From: Chara braunii
Taxonomy: Eukaryota > Streptophyta > Charophyceae > Charales > Characeae
Reading direction: 5' to 3'
Assembly (NCBI GenBank): GCA_003427395.1
Contig: BFEA01000004.1
Coordinates: forward strand, 1,148,751-1,178,538
DNA: 29,788 bases
Below the pieces are notes generated by a model that did not search any database, was not told the DNA's origin, and saw nothing but the letters and a program-made list of their open reading frames with translations. Below are positions 9,290-18,700 of this stretch, one piece after another. The first letter of the stretch is position 1. Each line of letters opens with the position of its first letter. The position numbers and the translations under genes were made by a program.

Positions 9290-9960
9290 GGGTGGAAAGA
9301 GAAGAGAAACAGGTAGACAAAGAGACAGAGACAGACAGACAAACAGAGACAGATGGAGACGGACAGAGACGAACACAGACGAACACATACAGACGGAGGC
9401 ACACAAACAGAGAGGGACAGACAGAGACAAACAAACAGAGAGGCAGACAGAGACAAACAAACAGAGAGGCAGACAGAGACAAACAAACAGAGAGGCAAAC
9501 AGAGACAGACAAGCAGAGACAGACAGACGGAGACAGGCAGGCAGAGACAGACAGACCATCAGAGACAAACAGAGAGAGAGATAAAGACGGAGACAGGTAG
9601 AGACAAGACAGAGACGAGGCAAAGGAGGCCGACAAACAGAGAGAGACAGACAGAGAGACAAATAGAGAGGCAAACAGAGACAGACATGCAGAGACAGACA
9701 AACAGAGACAGACAGAGACAGACAGAGGCAAACAGAGACAAACAGAGGGACAGATAAAGACGGAGACAGACAGAGACAAACAGAGACAAACAGAGAGACA
9801 GATAAAGACGGAGACAGACAGAGACAAGACAGAGACAAGGCGAGAACAAGACGGAGACAAGACGGAAACAAGACGGAAACAAGACGGAAACAAGACGGAA
9901 ACAAGACGGAGACAAAACGGAGATAGACAGATACAAACGGAGAGAAAGAGCGAGAGAGAG
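9290..9960. repeat. (GACA)-rich purine minisatellite
   Basis: The plus strand is almost wholly A, G and C with GACAGAGACA as the basic word. A 26-bp unit (AACAAACAGAGAGGCAGACA plus GAGACA) repeats three times at about 9423-9500. A 12-bp ACAAGACGGAAA unit repeats at about 9845-9915. Long open frames on both strands here are made of Ser/Leu/Cys/Val or Gln/Thr/Asp/Arg words and reflect the repeat, not a gene. Confidence 0.9.
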
Positions 9961-10150
9961 AGGCAGAGAGATGGGTCTCGAAAAGATTATTAAACAGAGG
10001 GAGAGCAAGAGCTGCGAATGACAGAGATGGATACAGAGAAAGAGAGAGAAAAAGAAGCCTCACCACAACGCACATAGATCAAACCTCGGTGTATCATAAG
10101 ACATAGAACTCCATGAAACATGACACGGCAGGGCAAGAAAAGGGAGAGCA

Positions 10151-10390
10151 GAGCCAGCGGCTTCACTAAGTGGCTTAGGCACGCAAGTAGCATTCAGGAG
10201 GCCGTGGGTTCAGTCCCCACTGACCGCCAGGGGCACGCTTGGTGCCAAGCAACTGAGATAGTTCGCTTGCTCCGCCTTGTCGACAATATGACTGCTGTTA
10301 CTCGATGGGGCAGGGGGGAAGTAGGGTCTTTAGCCATCACGGGTGTGGGGGGGGGTTGTGTGTGTTGTATGGGAGAATGTTGGCCTTAGA
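10151..10390 (+). mobile_element. tRNA-derived SINE with long tail
   Basis: An A-box-like TGGCTTAGGCA (10171-10181) and a B box GGTTCAGTCCC (10207-10217) sit 36 bases apart. From CATTCAGGAGG onward it is clearly similar to 15097-15240 (GTGGGYTCARTCCCCA, CTTGGTGCCAA, CAACT, and the later GTGT-rich GGGAGA segment), which defines a family with a body of ~200 bases. The match ends near GGCC at about 10388. Confidence 0.75.
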
Positions 10391-10655
10391 CACTGCTGTT
10401 ACTCGATGGGGCAGGGGTGAAGTAGGGTCTTTAGCCATCACGTGCAGGGGGAAAGTAGGGTCTTCAGGCGGTCAGTAGGGTCTTTAGCCATCATGGGTCA
10501 GCAGGGATTTTAGTCCCCACGTGATGGCTGAAGCGTGCCCCAGGCGGTCAGTAGGGTCTTTAGCCATCACGGGTGTGTGGGGGTGGTATGTGCGTCGTAT
10601 GGGAGAATGTTGGCCTTAGACACTACTCTTACTCGATGGGACAGGGGGGAAGTAG
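10292..10655. repeat. Shuffled tandem array from a SINE tail
   Basis: GTTACTCGATGGGGCAGG occurs near 10296 and 10397, with a variant near 10627. AGTAGGGTCTTTAGCCATCA begins near 10320, 10421, 10475 and 10550, with a shortened variant near 10455. GTATGGGAGAATGTTGGCC ends two of the blocks. One fragment, CACGTGATGGCTGAAG near 10519, is inverted. The pattern indicates repeated local duplication of the 3' part of the adjacent SINE. Confidence 0.8.
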
Positions 10656-12050
10656 ATGGGAGGCGCGACTTCCACAACGTGCGCACGTTCTCCGGCGCGT
10701 ACGTTCCCAACGTGCGCACGTCCCCCTACGCGCGTTTCCGCTGGTTGCGCACAAGCGCTCCTCAGGGGGCTTCCGCTGACCCAAGAACCGCCCAACTATC
10801 CTTGACGAAGCAAGCCCCAAGATAGTGAAGATGAGAGAGAACCTACTGCATTGCATGTAACAAAACCTACCATCATTTTCATCCAGCGATAATACTGCGT
10901 GCACGAAGAGAGGTAAGAAGACGAAACCTTATATAGATGCAGATGTCACGAATGCGTGATGATAGAAAATGCGCTGCAACATTGCATGATATGTCAAAAG
11001 AGTTGATTACCAATTGATATCGACTCCAAGGGAGGTTGGAAGGTCAGATGATCAGGATCTCAGAGGCACGAGCGAGAGTAGCACGCAACTTACACGGACA
11101 TCTGCCAAGTGCGAGAGCGGGAGGAAGGAGTGCCAATTGAGGAAACGTGTTTGCAGACTTACCCTCACAAACCCGCGTTCGCCAAGCCAAACCAGCGCAC
11201 ATGAACATGGAGACGGTCGCTCAGACTGAAAACTGAACGATCTTCGGAACAACACGAGGGTCGACACCGATCACCTACCGCCTCTCCTCCCTTCCCCCCT
11301 TAATTCCGGAGCACATGCGAGCTAGTCTCATCCATGACATTAGGCGGTTAAGACAGTGGAGACAGGAAGAAGAAGGCGACGCAGAGAACGACAAGACAGG
11401 AGAGAAATTTGAGAACACACGCGAGCTAGTGTCATGGCTGATACTAGGTAGTCGTGGAGAAAGTGGGGATAGATAGACGAGGGTGGAGCAGAGAACGACG
11501 AGGAAGATGAAAAAAAAGAGAGGACAGATAACACAGCGAATGGCGCCGAGCTATGACCAAGAGATGCTTTCACACACGCATTACACAGAAATAGTACATC
11601 GTTACACCTCCGCATGCCCCTGGTCTCAGTGCGCACACGTTCGCAAAGCGCGACGAGGTGGGGAACGTGGGCGGATCGTGGGCGGAAGGATCGTAGGTGG
11701 TCCCGTACGACAGAATAGGGAGAAAGAGAGGGGGAAGGGGAGGGGGAGGGGGAGGGGGAGGAGAGGAAAGAGATCAAGTTCAAGTGGGTGGACAGAGGGA
11801 GAGAGAGAACAAAAACCGGGCGTGCACCCCCTGACGACACCCGAGCGCAGCCGTTGTCGAAACGCGAGCGTGCGCGCTCTGAGACCAGGGAGACCCGGTG
11901 TACCGATTTGCCGTTTCCACCTAATGCGTGTGCGGACCCATCTTCGTCATTGCTCGCCAATTATTCTTCTCAATGTACAGAGAGAGAAAGAGAAGATACC
12001 CACTCTAGCACTTTCCTTGATGCATCTGACCGCAAAGATGGCCAGAAACG
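10656..12050. other. Intronic block: palindromes and purine-rich tracts, no firm gene
   Basis: AACGTGCGCACGT, which contains the palindrome ACGTGCGCACGT, occurs at about 10676 and 10708 inside a CpG-rich stretch. A (GGGGGA)n tract lies at about 11731-11765. The open frames at 11340-11960 (minus) and 11483-12061 (plus) overlap each other, are rich in Ser/Pro or Arg/Glu and follow the purine bias. No domain was recognised. Confidence 0.45.
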
Positions 12051-12058
12051 TAGAGTCC

Positions 12059-12136
12059 TAGCGTAGTCCGATGCCGTGATCCTCAGGCGGGACCATCATG
12101 TCGAAATTGAGCTCCTCGATGTCGCGCCAACATGAG
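12059..12136 (-). other. Short coding-like tail fragment
   Basis: On the minus strand 25 codons read in an unusually protein-like way (CWRDIEELNFDMMVPPEDHG as core) to a TAG at 12061-12059. A TAA stands just upstream, and no good acceptor lies between. It could be the end of a decayed gene or retroelement, or chance. The family was not recognised. Confidence 0.2.
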
Positions 12137-12139
12137 GTC

Positions 12140-13229
12140 AATTATATGCCACTTTTTTATTTCGTGCGAAAAGGGAAATAATAAAAAAAACGATTGAACG
12201 AAATCAGAGAAACACGGCATAAACAAGGAGAACCGTGCCGGACATCCTGCAGACTACTACGTCGCTTGAAATTCACTTTTCACTAAACTTCCAGACCACG
12301 GAGAGTCGTTCTTTTTACTTCGATTTGCCCTCCTCATCTTCCACCATGATTGCAGCCCGCATCTTCCACCGTCTCCTCTCCTTCACTGTGTTTATTTTCT
12401 CCTTTTCTTTTCCCTGTGATTGTCCTTGACTACCTAGCAAGAACGAGTCAACGGTTCCCCACCGATGGACCGAGCCATCCGCAAGAACTACTCGATCCTG
12501 GTGGTGCTTATATCATCCCAGGACCATAAAACGTCACAAGATGTTTGTTTAAAAACAGAAAAAAACAGAGAAAAAAAGAGAATTGAGTAAACGGCAAACT
12601 GGAAACTGACGTGGATCAAGTAACACGAGAATCATGACCAGCACACAACGCACCCCCATCTTGACCGAATTTGTACCGTTGAAAAATCGCTTGTATAGAT
12701 TTATGATCGGGTTACGTCGTATTCGGGGGTCGAACGGAAGGGGAGATATAGGAATGGGGGAGGAACGGGGCGCTGAGAAGAAAGAGACAGGAGACATGGG
12801 GGCGAGAGGAGAAGAAGAGGCGGGAGGAAGATCAACAAGATGGCAGAAGGTGAGCAGAGCTAAGCGGAATGTAAGGAAGAATGAAAGAAGCCAGGTTCAC
12901 ACGGGTGAAGAGGAACGAGACACGTATCCCCTTCCGTTCGGACAGACCACGGAAGACAGTTGGGGAAATTAACGGCAGAACTCGAGAGGGGCGATGAAGC
13001 GAGGGGAGCACGAGGACGGGAGCTGCGGGGAGGCGTAGAGTTCTCGCAGCAGCAACGAAGTCAGCAGAGGGAGCGGGGAGGCAATCTGGCTTTTAGGGTA
13101 AACAAAATTACCAAAAGGGGATCAAGACTAGGTACAATGAGACCAGTGGACTGCTATTCCCGGAAAGAAACATCGCCCATCCATGTACGCACGCACCTGC
13201 CCCATGCCTATCCATCCATCTACACGTAA
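12140..13229. other. Intronic filler with one weak exon-like ORF
   Basis: An ATG at 12634 with A at -3 opens a plus-strand frame of 72 codons, which ends at a donor-like CAGAAG|GTGAGC at about 12849/12850. Beyond its first 35 residues it becomes Gly/Glu/Arg-rich and follows local purine bias. A first exon is possible, but no second exon was found. The rest is purine-rich sequence without features. Confidence 0.3.
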
Positions 13230-13335
13230 GGCCTAGTTTCACCACTCGCAATTCGCCGAGATTTGAATCCAGCTGAACAAATGGGTGTCCAGATGCAATC
13301 AAATCGTGACGGATGGCGAGTGGTGCAACTAGGCC
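13230..13335. mobile_element. Fold-back MITE or hairpin-RNA-like palindrome
   Basis: Two arms of about 50 bases (13230-13279 and 13286-13335) are near-perfect inverted copies around a loop of about six bases. The outer ends read GGCCTAGTTTCACCACTCGC and GGCCTAGTTGCACCACTCGC. GATTTGA and CTGRACA also pair near the loop. The ends resemble the GGGCCT-GCTCCACTACTCG ends of the MITEs at 4691 and 6297. It lies just before a (CA)n run and about 460 bases from exon 1 of the host gene. Confidence 0.75.
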
Positions 13336-13342
13336 CATATAG

Positions 13343-13344
<2 letters not shown>

Positions 13345-13409
<65 letters not shown>

Positions 13410-13410
13410 C
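13345..13410. repeat. (CA)n microsatellite
   Basis: About 30 CA units with one CG interruption near the end. The Val/Cys open frames reading through on the other strand are artefacts. Confidence 0.97.
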
Positions 13411-13797
13411 ATGCCAATACAGACATACACACCTAAACATGCATTCGTATATATGTAGATCACATGCATTCGTATTTGTGTATATCACGTAAGCGTATAT
13501 GTATATGTTGTCACAAGAATATCAGAGCGCAAAAAAGAAAAAAAAGGGAAAAAAAGAAAACAAGGAAAAAATGAATTCGTTTTTTGATCTTCTTCCTTAC
13601 AACTCCCCCTGTTCAGAACCTCTTTGAGTACATACGTATATCAAGATGGCCATATGTATGTATGCATATCAACGTAAGCGAAGGGAGAATAGGATGGAAA
13701 AGGCATACGAAAGATAACGTACAGGCTTCTCTGCTGAAGATGATACCCTAAAATCATCACGTGGCGAAAAGACAGGAAGACAGGAAAAAGTACTCAC

Positions 13798-14331
13798 CGT
13801 CGAGACGCCAGGTGCAATTTTACCCAGAAGACTCGTCAGATTCTTAGACTTCGTGTTGAGAGCCAGCGACAACTCAGAACAATCATCACAGCAGGACATA
13901 TTCGAAGCCGCCTTGCACCGCGCTTGAGGCCTTGCCGGACGATGCGGGGGCAGATTTGTCAAGGGACAGAGCGCGTTTTGAGGAGGGGCTGACATTGCGA
14001 CCTCACCACCCGGGTAGACTGTCGACTCGGGCGGAAGGACGGGAGACGATGCGCCGGCATCGCTGGGTGCAGACACTGGCGACGGAGAGGAGAACCCAAC
14101 GGGCATATCACCTGGAACAGAAGGGCTGGCGGGCGTTGAAGGCACACCTTGAGCTGCAGAAAATGTGAAGGACTCGAGCGCCAAGACCAAGGACACCGCA
14201 AGGGTCATTCGAAAAGCGAACTTTTGGTTCGAAAAACGAGGAGAGCGCGCCCTCCATGGCACTCCCTCTCTCTCTTCATTCCCCCTGAACAGTGAGGAAG
14301 AAGTCGGCATAGTACTCCTTGCTCCCGCCAT
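13798..14331 (-). CDS. Folate-receptor-like GPI-anchored protein, first coding exon
   Basis: The ATG at 14331 has a strong context (AAAATGG) and gives residues 1-178 of the predicted 396. A second in-frame ATG at 14208 opens directly on a signal-peptide-like segment (MTLAVSLVLALESFTFSAAQ, residues 42-61) and may be the true start; this would give 355 residues. Residues 62-135 are rich in Pro, Ser and Ala, a probable linker. The cysteine-rich domain begins at C139 with a CC pair (147-148), C151 and N-glycosylation sequons at N144 and N164. These match the order expected before the C-x8-C motif of the terminal exon. With C122 and the eleven of exon 2 the mature protein has sixteen cysteines, the number in vertebrate folate receptors. 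The exon ends at a GTGAGT donor in phase 0. Confidence 0.7.
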
Positions 14332-15096
14332 TTTCACACAGAAAACGATCACACTGAGATGAACAGAGAAGCCGTCAAGCTCACCACTTAGCCGTCCGAG
14401 CAGTCGAGGTCGAACTGTGGACCAATTTCCCGACTCGTGTTTCTGGTGTCCTTACGCGGGAGCCATGCCGATCTTCTCTATACCATCCCGACTTCCACGT
14501 ATCTCCTCAGGGAGAAGCGAGAGAGCAAATCTTGAGATTCTTCTCCTGGAAAGCTAGCCAAGGGAGTAGATATGGTGATAGATCCTTCCGGTGACAGACA
14601 TCGCACACACCTTCAATCACAGCGAACTACCGAAACCAAGTCGACCGAAATTGCCGCTCGACGGCTCACCTGGACGGGATGTACAAGCGGCGGCTTTTGC
14701 TCGCCGCTCCCCGCTCGTCTGTTTGTCAGGTAATCTGTGCGATCAGGTCCCGTCAGATCACGACCAAGTTAGATCAGATCCGATCAGATCATATCGAGGG
14801 CCAGCGATGGCCGAAAGCCAAAAATCGAATTGACAACCTCAAATCGCGTGGTGCCCGACCGCTGCTGGTGGCGACAAATGCCGACAAAAAGTTCATGTAC
14901 CGCGAAGACTCGGGTAGCAGCTCAAAGACATTTTGAACGGCTGGAAGGAGAGGACAGCCTCAAGAACGCCGGACGGAAAACGCCGCGAAGGGGCGTCGGC
15001 GGCGCTGGCCCCGCGGGCGTTGTTCGCAGCCAGATAGGCTGCGCCTTGGGCCCCGAGACACTTGCGGAATTTCGCTTTTTCTTTCCGTTGGAACGG
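14332..15096. other. Upstream region of the minus-strand gene; possible divergent gene start
   Basis: The promoter of the folate-receptor-like gene should lie here, but no TATA box was identified. GATCAGATC-type words repeat at about 14757-14792. On the plus strand, frames starting at 14679 (86 codons) and 14830 have fairly protein-like stretches (for example LLVATNADKKFMYREDSG), which would fit a divergent gene. No splice chain or domain supports it. Confidence 0.3.
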
Positions 15097-15240
15097 CATT
15101 CAGGAGGTAGTGGGCTCAATCCCCATAGCCGCCTGCGGTACCCTTGGTGCCAACCAACTAAGGGTAGTCGGTATTGGTTGTCTGCAGCCAACAAGGGTGT
15201 GGGTGTGAGTGAGTTGCGTGTGGTGTGTGGGAGAGCCGGG
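15097..15240 (+). mobile_element. tRNA-derived SINE, 5'-truncated copy
   Basis: It begins at CATTCAGGAGG and keeps a B-box-like GGGCTCAATCCCC, CCCTTGGTGCCAA and the GTGTGGGTGTG to GTGGGAGAG tail seen at 10190-10388. The A-box half is missing. With that copy it establishes a repeat family inside this window. Confidence 0.7.
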
Positions 15241-15465
15241 GCCCCACCGGCGGCCCCAAGGAAGGGCAAGGGGAAGCATACAACTGCCTCCCTTCACCGA
15301 GGTAGGTACCTCCGTTCACCAAGAGAGGTAGATAGATATGCTTGCAGCGTTCCCCTGTATAGCCTCGAGAGTAGTGGTAGGTAGGTCGCGAAAAGTAAAA
15401 GTTTGAGAGAAGAATGGTGTTTGTTTTTTTTAACCACTGATACCTTTCCCAACCATTTTTTCAGT

Positions 15466-15602
15466 TGCGGCGGGTAACGAGGGAGGACGGCCGGGTTCTA
15501 GGATCGAAAGGGCTGGTGGCGTCAGCCCAAATGAGGCCCATGCCAGTTCGATCTTTTTTGCCGCAGAGGGCGATTTTAGCCTCGGCATTGGTAGCTGAGA
15601 AA
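15466..15602 (+). other. Exon-like segment, unrecognised
   Basis: A strong acceptor (pyrimidine-rich tract ending TTTTTTCAG) precedes 15466, and a donor-like AAAG|GTACTAG follows 15602. Two frames are largely open: one reads through into the donor, the other ends in TGA close to the 3' edge and has a protein-like composition (SRIERAGGVSPNEAHASSIF). It could be an internal or terminal exon of a plus-strand gene whose start lies near 14.7 kb. No family was recognised. Confidence 0.25.
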
Positions 15603-15799
15603 GGTACTAGTGATTTAAAACCACCAGTACCTCCAATCCTCTTTTTGCGGACCCTGAATTTGCTTATGCACCAATTTTTGTCGAGCCTGAGTGGGGCGGT
15701 ACCATTGATATTTCATTTCGGTACCACTACAAATATATATATATATATGGCGGCAGACAGATTCACAAAAGGAGTTGAAGAAAAAATATAAAATTTTAA

Positions 15800-15852
15800 C
15801 ACTGTGATAATTGTTAGATTCATTTTCGGAAGTACCAGTGTGACTGAGCCCT
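15800..15852. repeat. Dispersed ~50-bp motif (copies at 862, 15800, 17697)
   Basis: The shared order is CAGTGAT or CTGTGAT, a TCAGAT-like word, CATTTTCRRAAGTACCAGTGTGA or a variant, then GCCCT. Related stretches lie at 862-912 and 17697-17750 in the same orientation. Read on the other strand it begins AGGGC and CACACTGGTACTT, which resembles a DNA-transposon end. No inverted partner was found next to any copy. Confidence 0.6.
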
Positions 15853-16586
15853 GCGGAGGGTATTTGTCCCATACAAAACAGAAAAAGAAAAAAAAACATC
15901 CCCTAGGCCATGATGGTGGTCATATTCTTCCGTGCCCGCACAAAGGGCGTTTCTACCCCCGTGTGGTATACGCCCTACCTCGCTGGCAGAGCACGAAAAG
16001 GAAAAAATAAATAAATAAATAATAACCATTTTTTTGTTTTTTTAAAGCGGCTGACCAAGCATATAACAGTCTCTTCAGTAGTTGGTCATTTGATCATCCA
16101 AATGTTTTTTTATACAACCCCCCTATAAGACTCTCTTCCACCCTTACTCATCATTACCGTCCCACATACATCCTTACTCCCAATGTCCTACCTTAGTGTT
16201 TCTACCACCCAGGATCATCACCTTTATAGTGACCTGATTGGACATATGGGAATCAAGGCTAAGCAGGTCCTCACCTCCCTTCACAGCCCTGATTGAAGCG
16301 TAGTCGGACGAACCTTGTCGTATGGGTACTTTGAGCGCTAGGGGTAAATACTTTATTACAAGTCATGTAGGCGAACTTCTTTTTCCCGTTAGAGAGATGT
16401 TGACCTTATCATCATCGGATTTCGCTGGTTATTATCTTAAATTTTATGTTCTTGAACCGTTTCCTATGAAAGGTTGCTCTTACATAGAGCATCTTCAGTT
16501 TTTGTTCTCAGCAGGCTCACGACCACCATCTGCTTTCTTTATCTCTATCATTAATTGGGTCTCTGGTCATTTTCTATCGTCCCCCA
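15853..16586. other. No gene seen
   Basis: The segment is pyrimidine-rich at 16100-16300 with an open frame at 16322-16621 (99 codons) that lacks motifs and runs into the hAT-like element. GACCACCATCTGCTTTCTTT to TCTATCATTAATT at 16521-16556 recurs as a diverged copy at 17370-17405, on the other side of that element. Confidence 0.45.
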
Positions 16587-17331
16587 CAGGGTTGTCAGGC
16601 CGAAAGTACGGAGGCCCCTAAGCTGACCCCCGAACGTTCCGGCTTTCGGGTCCCCGTACGGGGCCCAAACTTGAAGGGGTTCGGAACCCGCAAAAAAATA
16701 TTTTGGCACCCAAATATATATTTTTTTTTTCTGATTTGTTTTTTGTGAGTTCTTTGTGATGTAAGGTATCTCCCACTTAATTTTGAAGTCATTCTGCTCA
16801 GCCAAAACAAGATGAAAAATCATCAAAGGTGGTAGTGTCAAAACTTGTTTGCCCACTCACAAATTTGTTTTTTCTCTCTTTTGACTTTTTGTTTTTCCTT
16901 TATTTCGGGACATAAAATAATTTATTATTTTTTCAAACTTTATTTGTAGATTCTCTATTATGTAAGATACACAAATATAAATTTTCATAGCATACGTCAG
17001 AGCCAAAAAAAAAAAAAAAATCGCTAAAGATGGCGGTGCCAAAAACGTGCTCGCCCATTCAATAATTTAATTCTTATTTTATTTTTCCTAATTTTTATTA
17101 TTGTCATTTATTTTTAGAATTTGATTTGTATTTCAAACTTGGTAAAAAAATTGGATATAACGTTGAGGTAAATGTTGTTTAGTTTTTTTTTTTGCATAAT
17201 ATATATATTTTTCATACATTTTAGAATTCTTTTTTTTTTTTTTTTTTCGCGTTCGGCCGAACGGTCGAACACGTCGAGAGGGGGTGCTGAACGTTCGGGC
17301 GTTCGACCCGTCCCGAACGCCTGCAACCCTG
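16587..17331. mobile_element. Non-autonomous hAT-like transposon, 745 bp
   Basis: The left end reads CAGGGTTGTCAGGC, and the right end on the other strand reads CAGGGTTGCAGGC. The flanking eight bases are GTCCCCCA on the left and TTCCCCCA on the right, a 7/8 match as expected for an 8-bp hAT target duplication. Subterminal regions are GC-rich and rich in CGAACG/CGTTCG words, while the core is AT-rich with T runs. No transposase frame is present. The core contains two diverged tandem copies (about 16735-16862 and 16945-17070) sharing GATGTAAG or TATGTAAG, AGCCAAAA, AAAGRTGG and GCCCA. Confidence 0.75.
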
Positions 17332-17405
17332 TTCCCCCATACTTTATTTTTTGTCATTTGAGGGTTGATGACCACTATCCGCTTTCTTACCTCTATCATC
17401 AACTA

Positions 17406-17800
17406 TACCTACTTAGGACTATTATAATCTTATTGTGTTCTCCATGCAGGTAGCAGACCACCCTCATCCCTTTCGACAACCTTTATTGCAGATACCCCAA
17501 CGGTATCCTCAGACAACTTGAAGAATTTATTCCTCCTCTACTCTTACCAATGGAACCCCTAATACACCGCCTATTGCATGTTTTCCACCGATATTCTCGA
17601 AAATTGAGTTTTGTCCTACCTACCATCCCCTCAACAGAGTCCCCGATTGAATCTCACATGTGAAGTAGAGGCCTAACCTACCATTCAAGTTCATCTTACA
17701 GTGATTGCGTCAGATACATTTTCAAAAGTATTGGTCTGACTATGCTTCATTGAGAGTACCCCGACATCATTCGTAACGCATTTTCTAGTTTTTTTTTTTT
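17406..17800. other. No gene seen
   Basis: Pyrimidine-rich intergenic sequence. It includes the third copy of the dispersed ~50-bp motif at 17697-17750 and a T run at about 17789-17800. Confidence 0.5.
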
Positions 17801-18700
17801 TAAGTTTTCATATCGGTGTCGAGCACGCCGGTCCCGCAGGAGGACCCTCCCAACCGCGCTATGTAGGATTTGCAAGACTTTTTCGAGATGGAATTTTCGT
17901 CGCTCCGGCCCAATGAATCAGTCGTACCTCTCGCGAACCCTTACGATAACATAGAGGCTGCGAGAGGAACAACTTACCTCTGCCCAAGTGGTTGTCACCG
18001 CCCTTGAACAGGCGTATCCCTATCGAGCTATAGAACCAATCGCAGAGGTTTCCAAGCCAAAAGCGTTTCTCGTTCGTTGTAACATATGGGATACGCGAGG
18101 TCGAACACCTTAATCAGACTCGCGTGCAAATTAACGTTCTGAGGGTTGATCTCCCGAGTGCGGCTCTACACAGGTCAACTATAACGGTCAACCTAACCAC
18201 GAGACACACTTCGGAAAATAAAACCAGACTTTGTACGTAAATCACTTATAGTCTTTTTTTTCACATTCGACTCATAATCGTTTCACGACAAAAGTAAACG
18301 AGTGTTGCGCGCAAGACTTTAAATAAATATCGAGGCGACCCAGGTTTTGTCATATCGACTACCCATGCATGAATTCACAAGCAGACGCAATGATGGCGTA
18401 CTATGTGGTATCCATGACCACGTGACTCTCACTGATTTTTGGGATCGCTTTCGACGTTTGTCGGTTGACACACGTCTTGAGAGGTTACTCTCTTGACGCT
18501 AGACAATTGTGAATGCGATTGTGATACCCACCCTCTTCCGCACCCTGTGCGGAGGAGTGGTAGGCGGACTTCGGCCCTTTGTAGCGGCCAAACGCCTTTG
18601 ATCCTAGGGACGGGGCTCAATCTTCGGGAGGCCTTGGACAAAGTAAAGGGGTTTGACTTTGACAATCGTCATGGAACTCAACGTCCAACCATATAAATTT
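17801..18700. other. Possible decayed coding region or ancient retroelement
   Basis: This island has higher GC and more CpG than the AT-rich DNA on its right. On the minus strand around 18080-17860 one frame reads as plausible protein for about 80 codons (core WLGNLCDWFYSSIGIRLFKG) and passes a good AGAG|GTAAGT donor at about 17979. An overlapping frame just upstream (about 18160-18030) is also protein-like. On the plus strand at 18360-18480 short plausible stretches (DFWDRFRRLSVDTRLERLLS) are split by stops and shifts. Such patches suggest a broken gene or element, but no domain was identified and the strand is undecided. Confidence 0.25.

Larger units (their letters stand above)
2269..13797 (-). 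other. Large phase-0 intron of the folate-receptor-like gene
   Basis: The donor reads ACG|GTGAGT at 13798/13797 on the minus strand. The acceptor is a T-rich tract followed by GGTCAG|GTC at 2269/2268. Both junctions lie between codons and the protein reads through without a gap: a CC pair ~30 residues before the junction and the C-x8-C motif just after it fit the family order. The ~11.5-kb interval is filled with SINE-like copies, small TIR elements, U6-derived sequence and minisatellites. A small extra exon inside cannot be excluded. One weak candidate is the stretch before a CCAG|GTATGT donor at about 3637 on the minus strand. Confidence 0.6.

Noticed and set aside
8897-10075. Longest open frame in the window (392 codons, minus strand)
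   Set aside because: It is composed of Leu/Ser/Cys/Val words produced by the (GACA)-rich minisatellite. The other strand and other frames are equally open, and no domain exists.
11340-12061. Overlapping open frames of about 200 codons on both strands
   Set aside because: They follow a purine-rich tract, overlap each other antisense and show no motif or splice support.
17960-18070. U1 snRNA, because ACTTACCT occurs on the plus strand
   Set aside because: The following sequence lacks the U1 stem-loop I loop and any Sm site. The match is more simply a splice donor on the opposite strand or chance.
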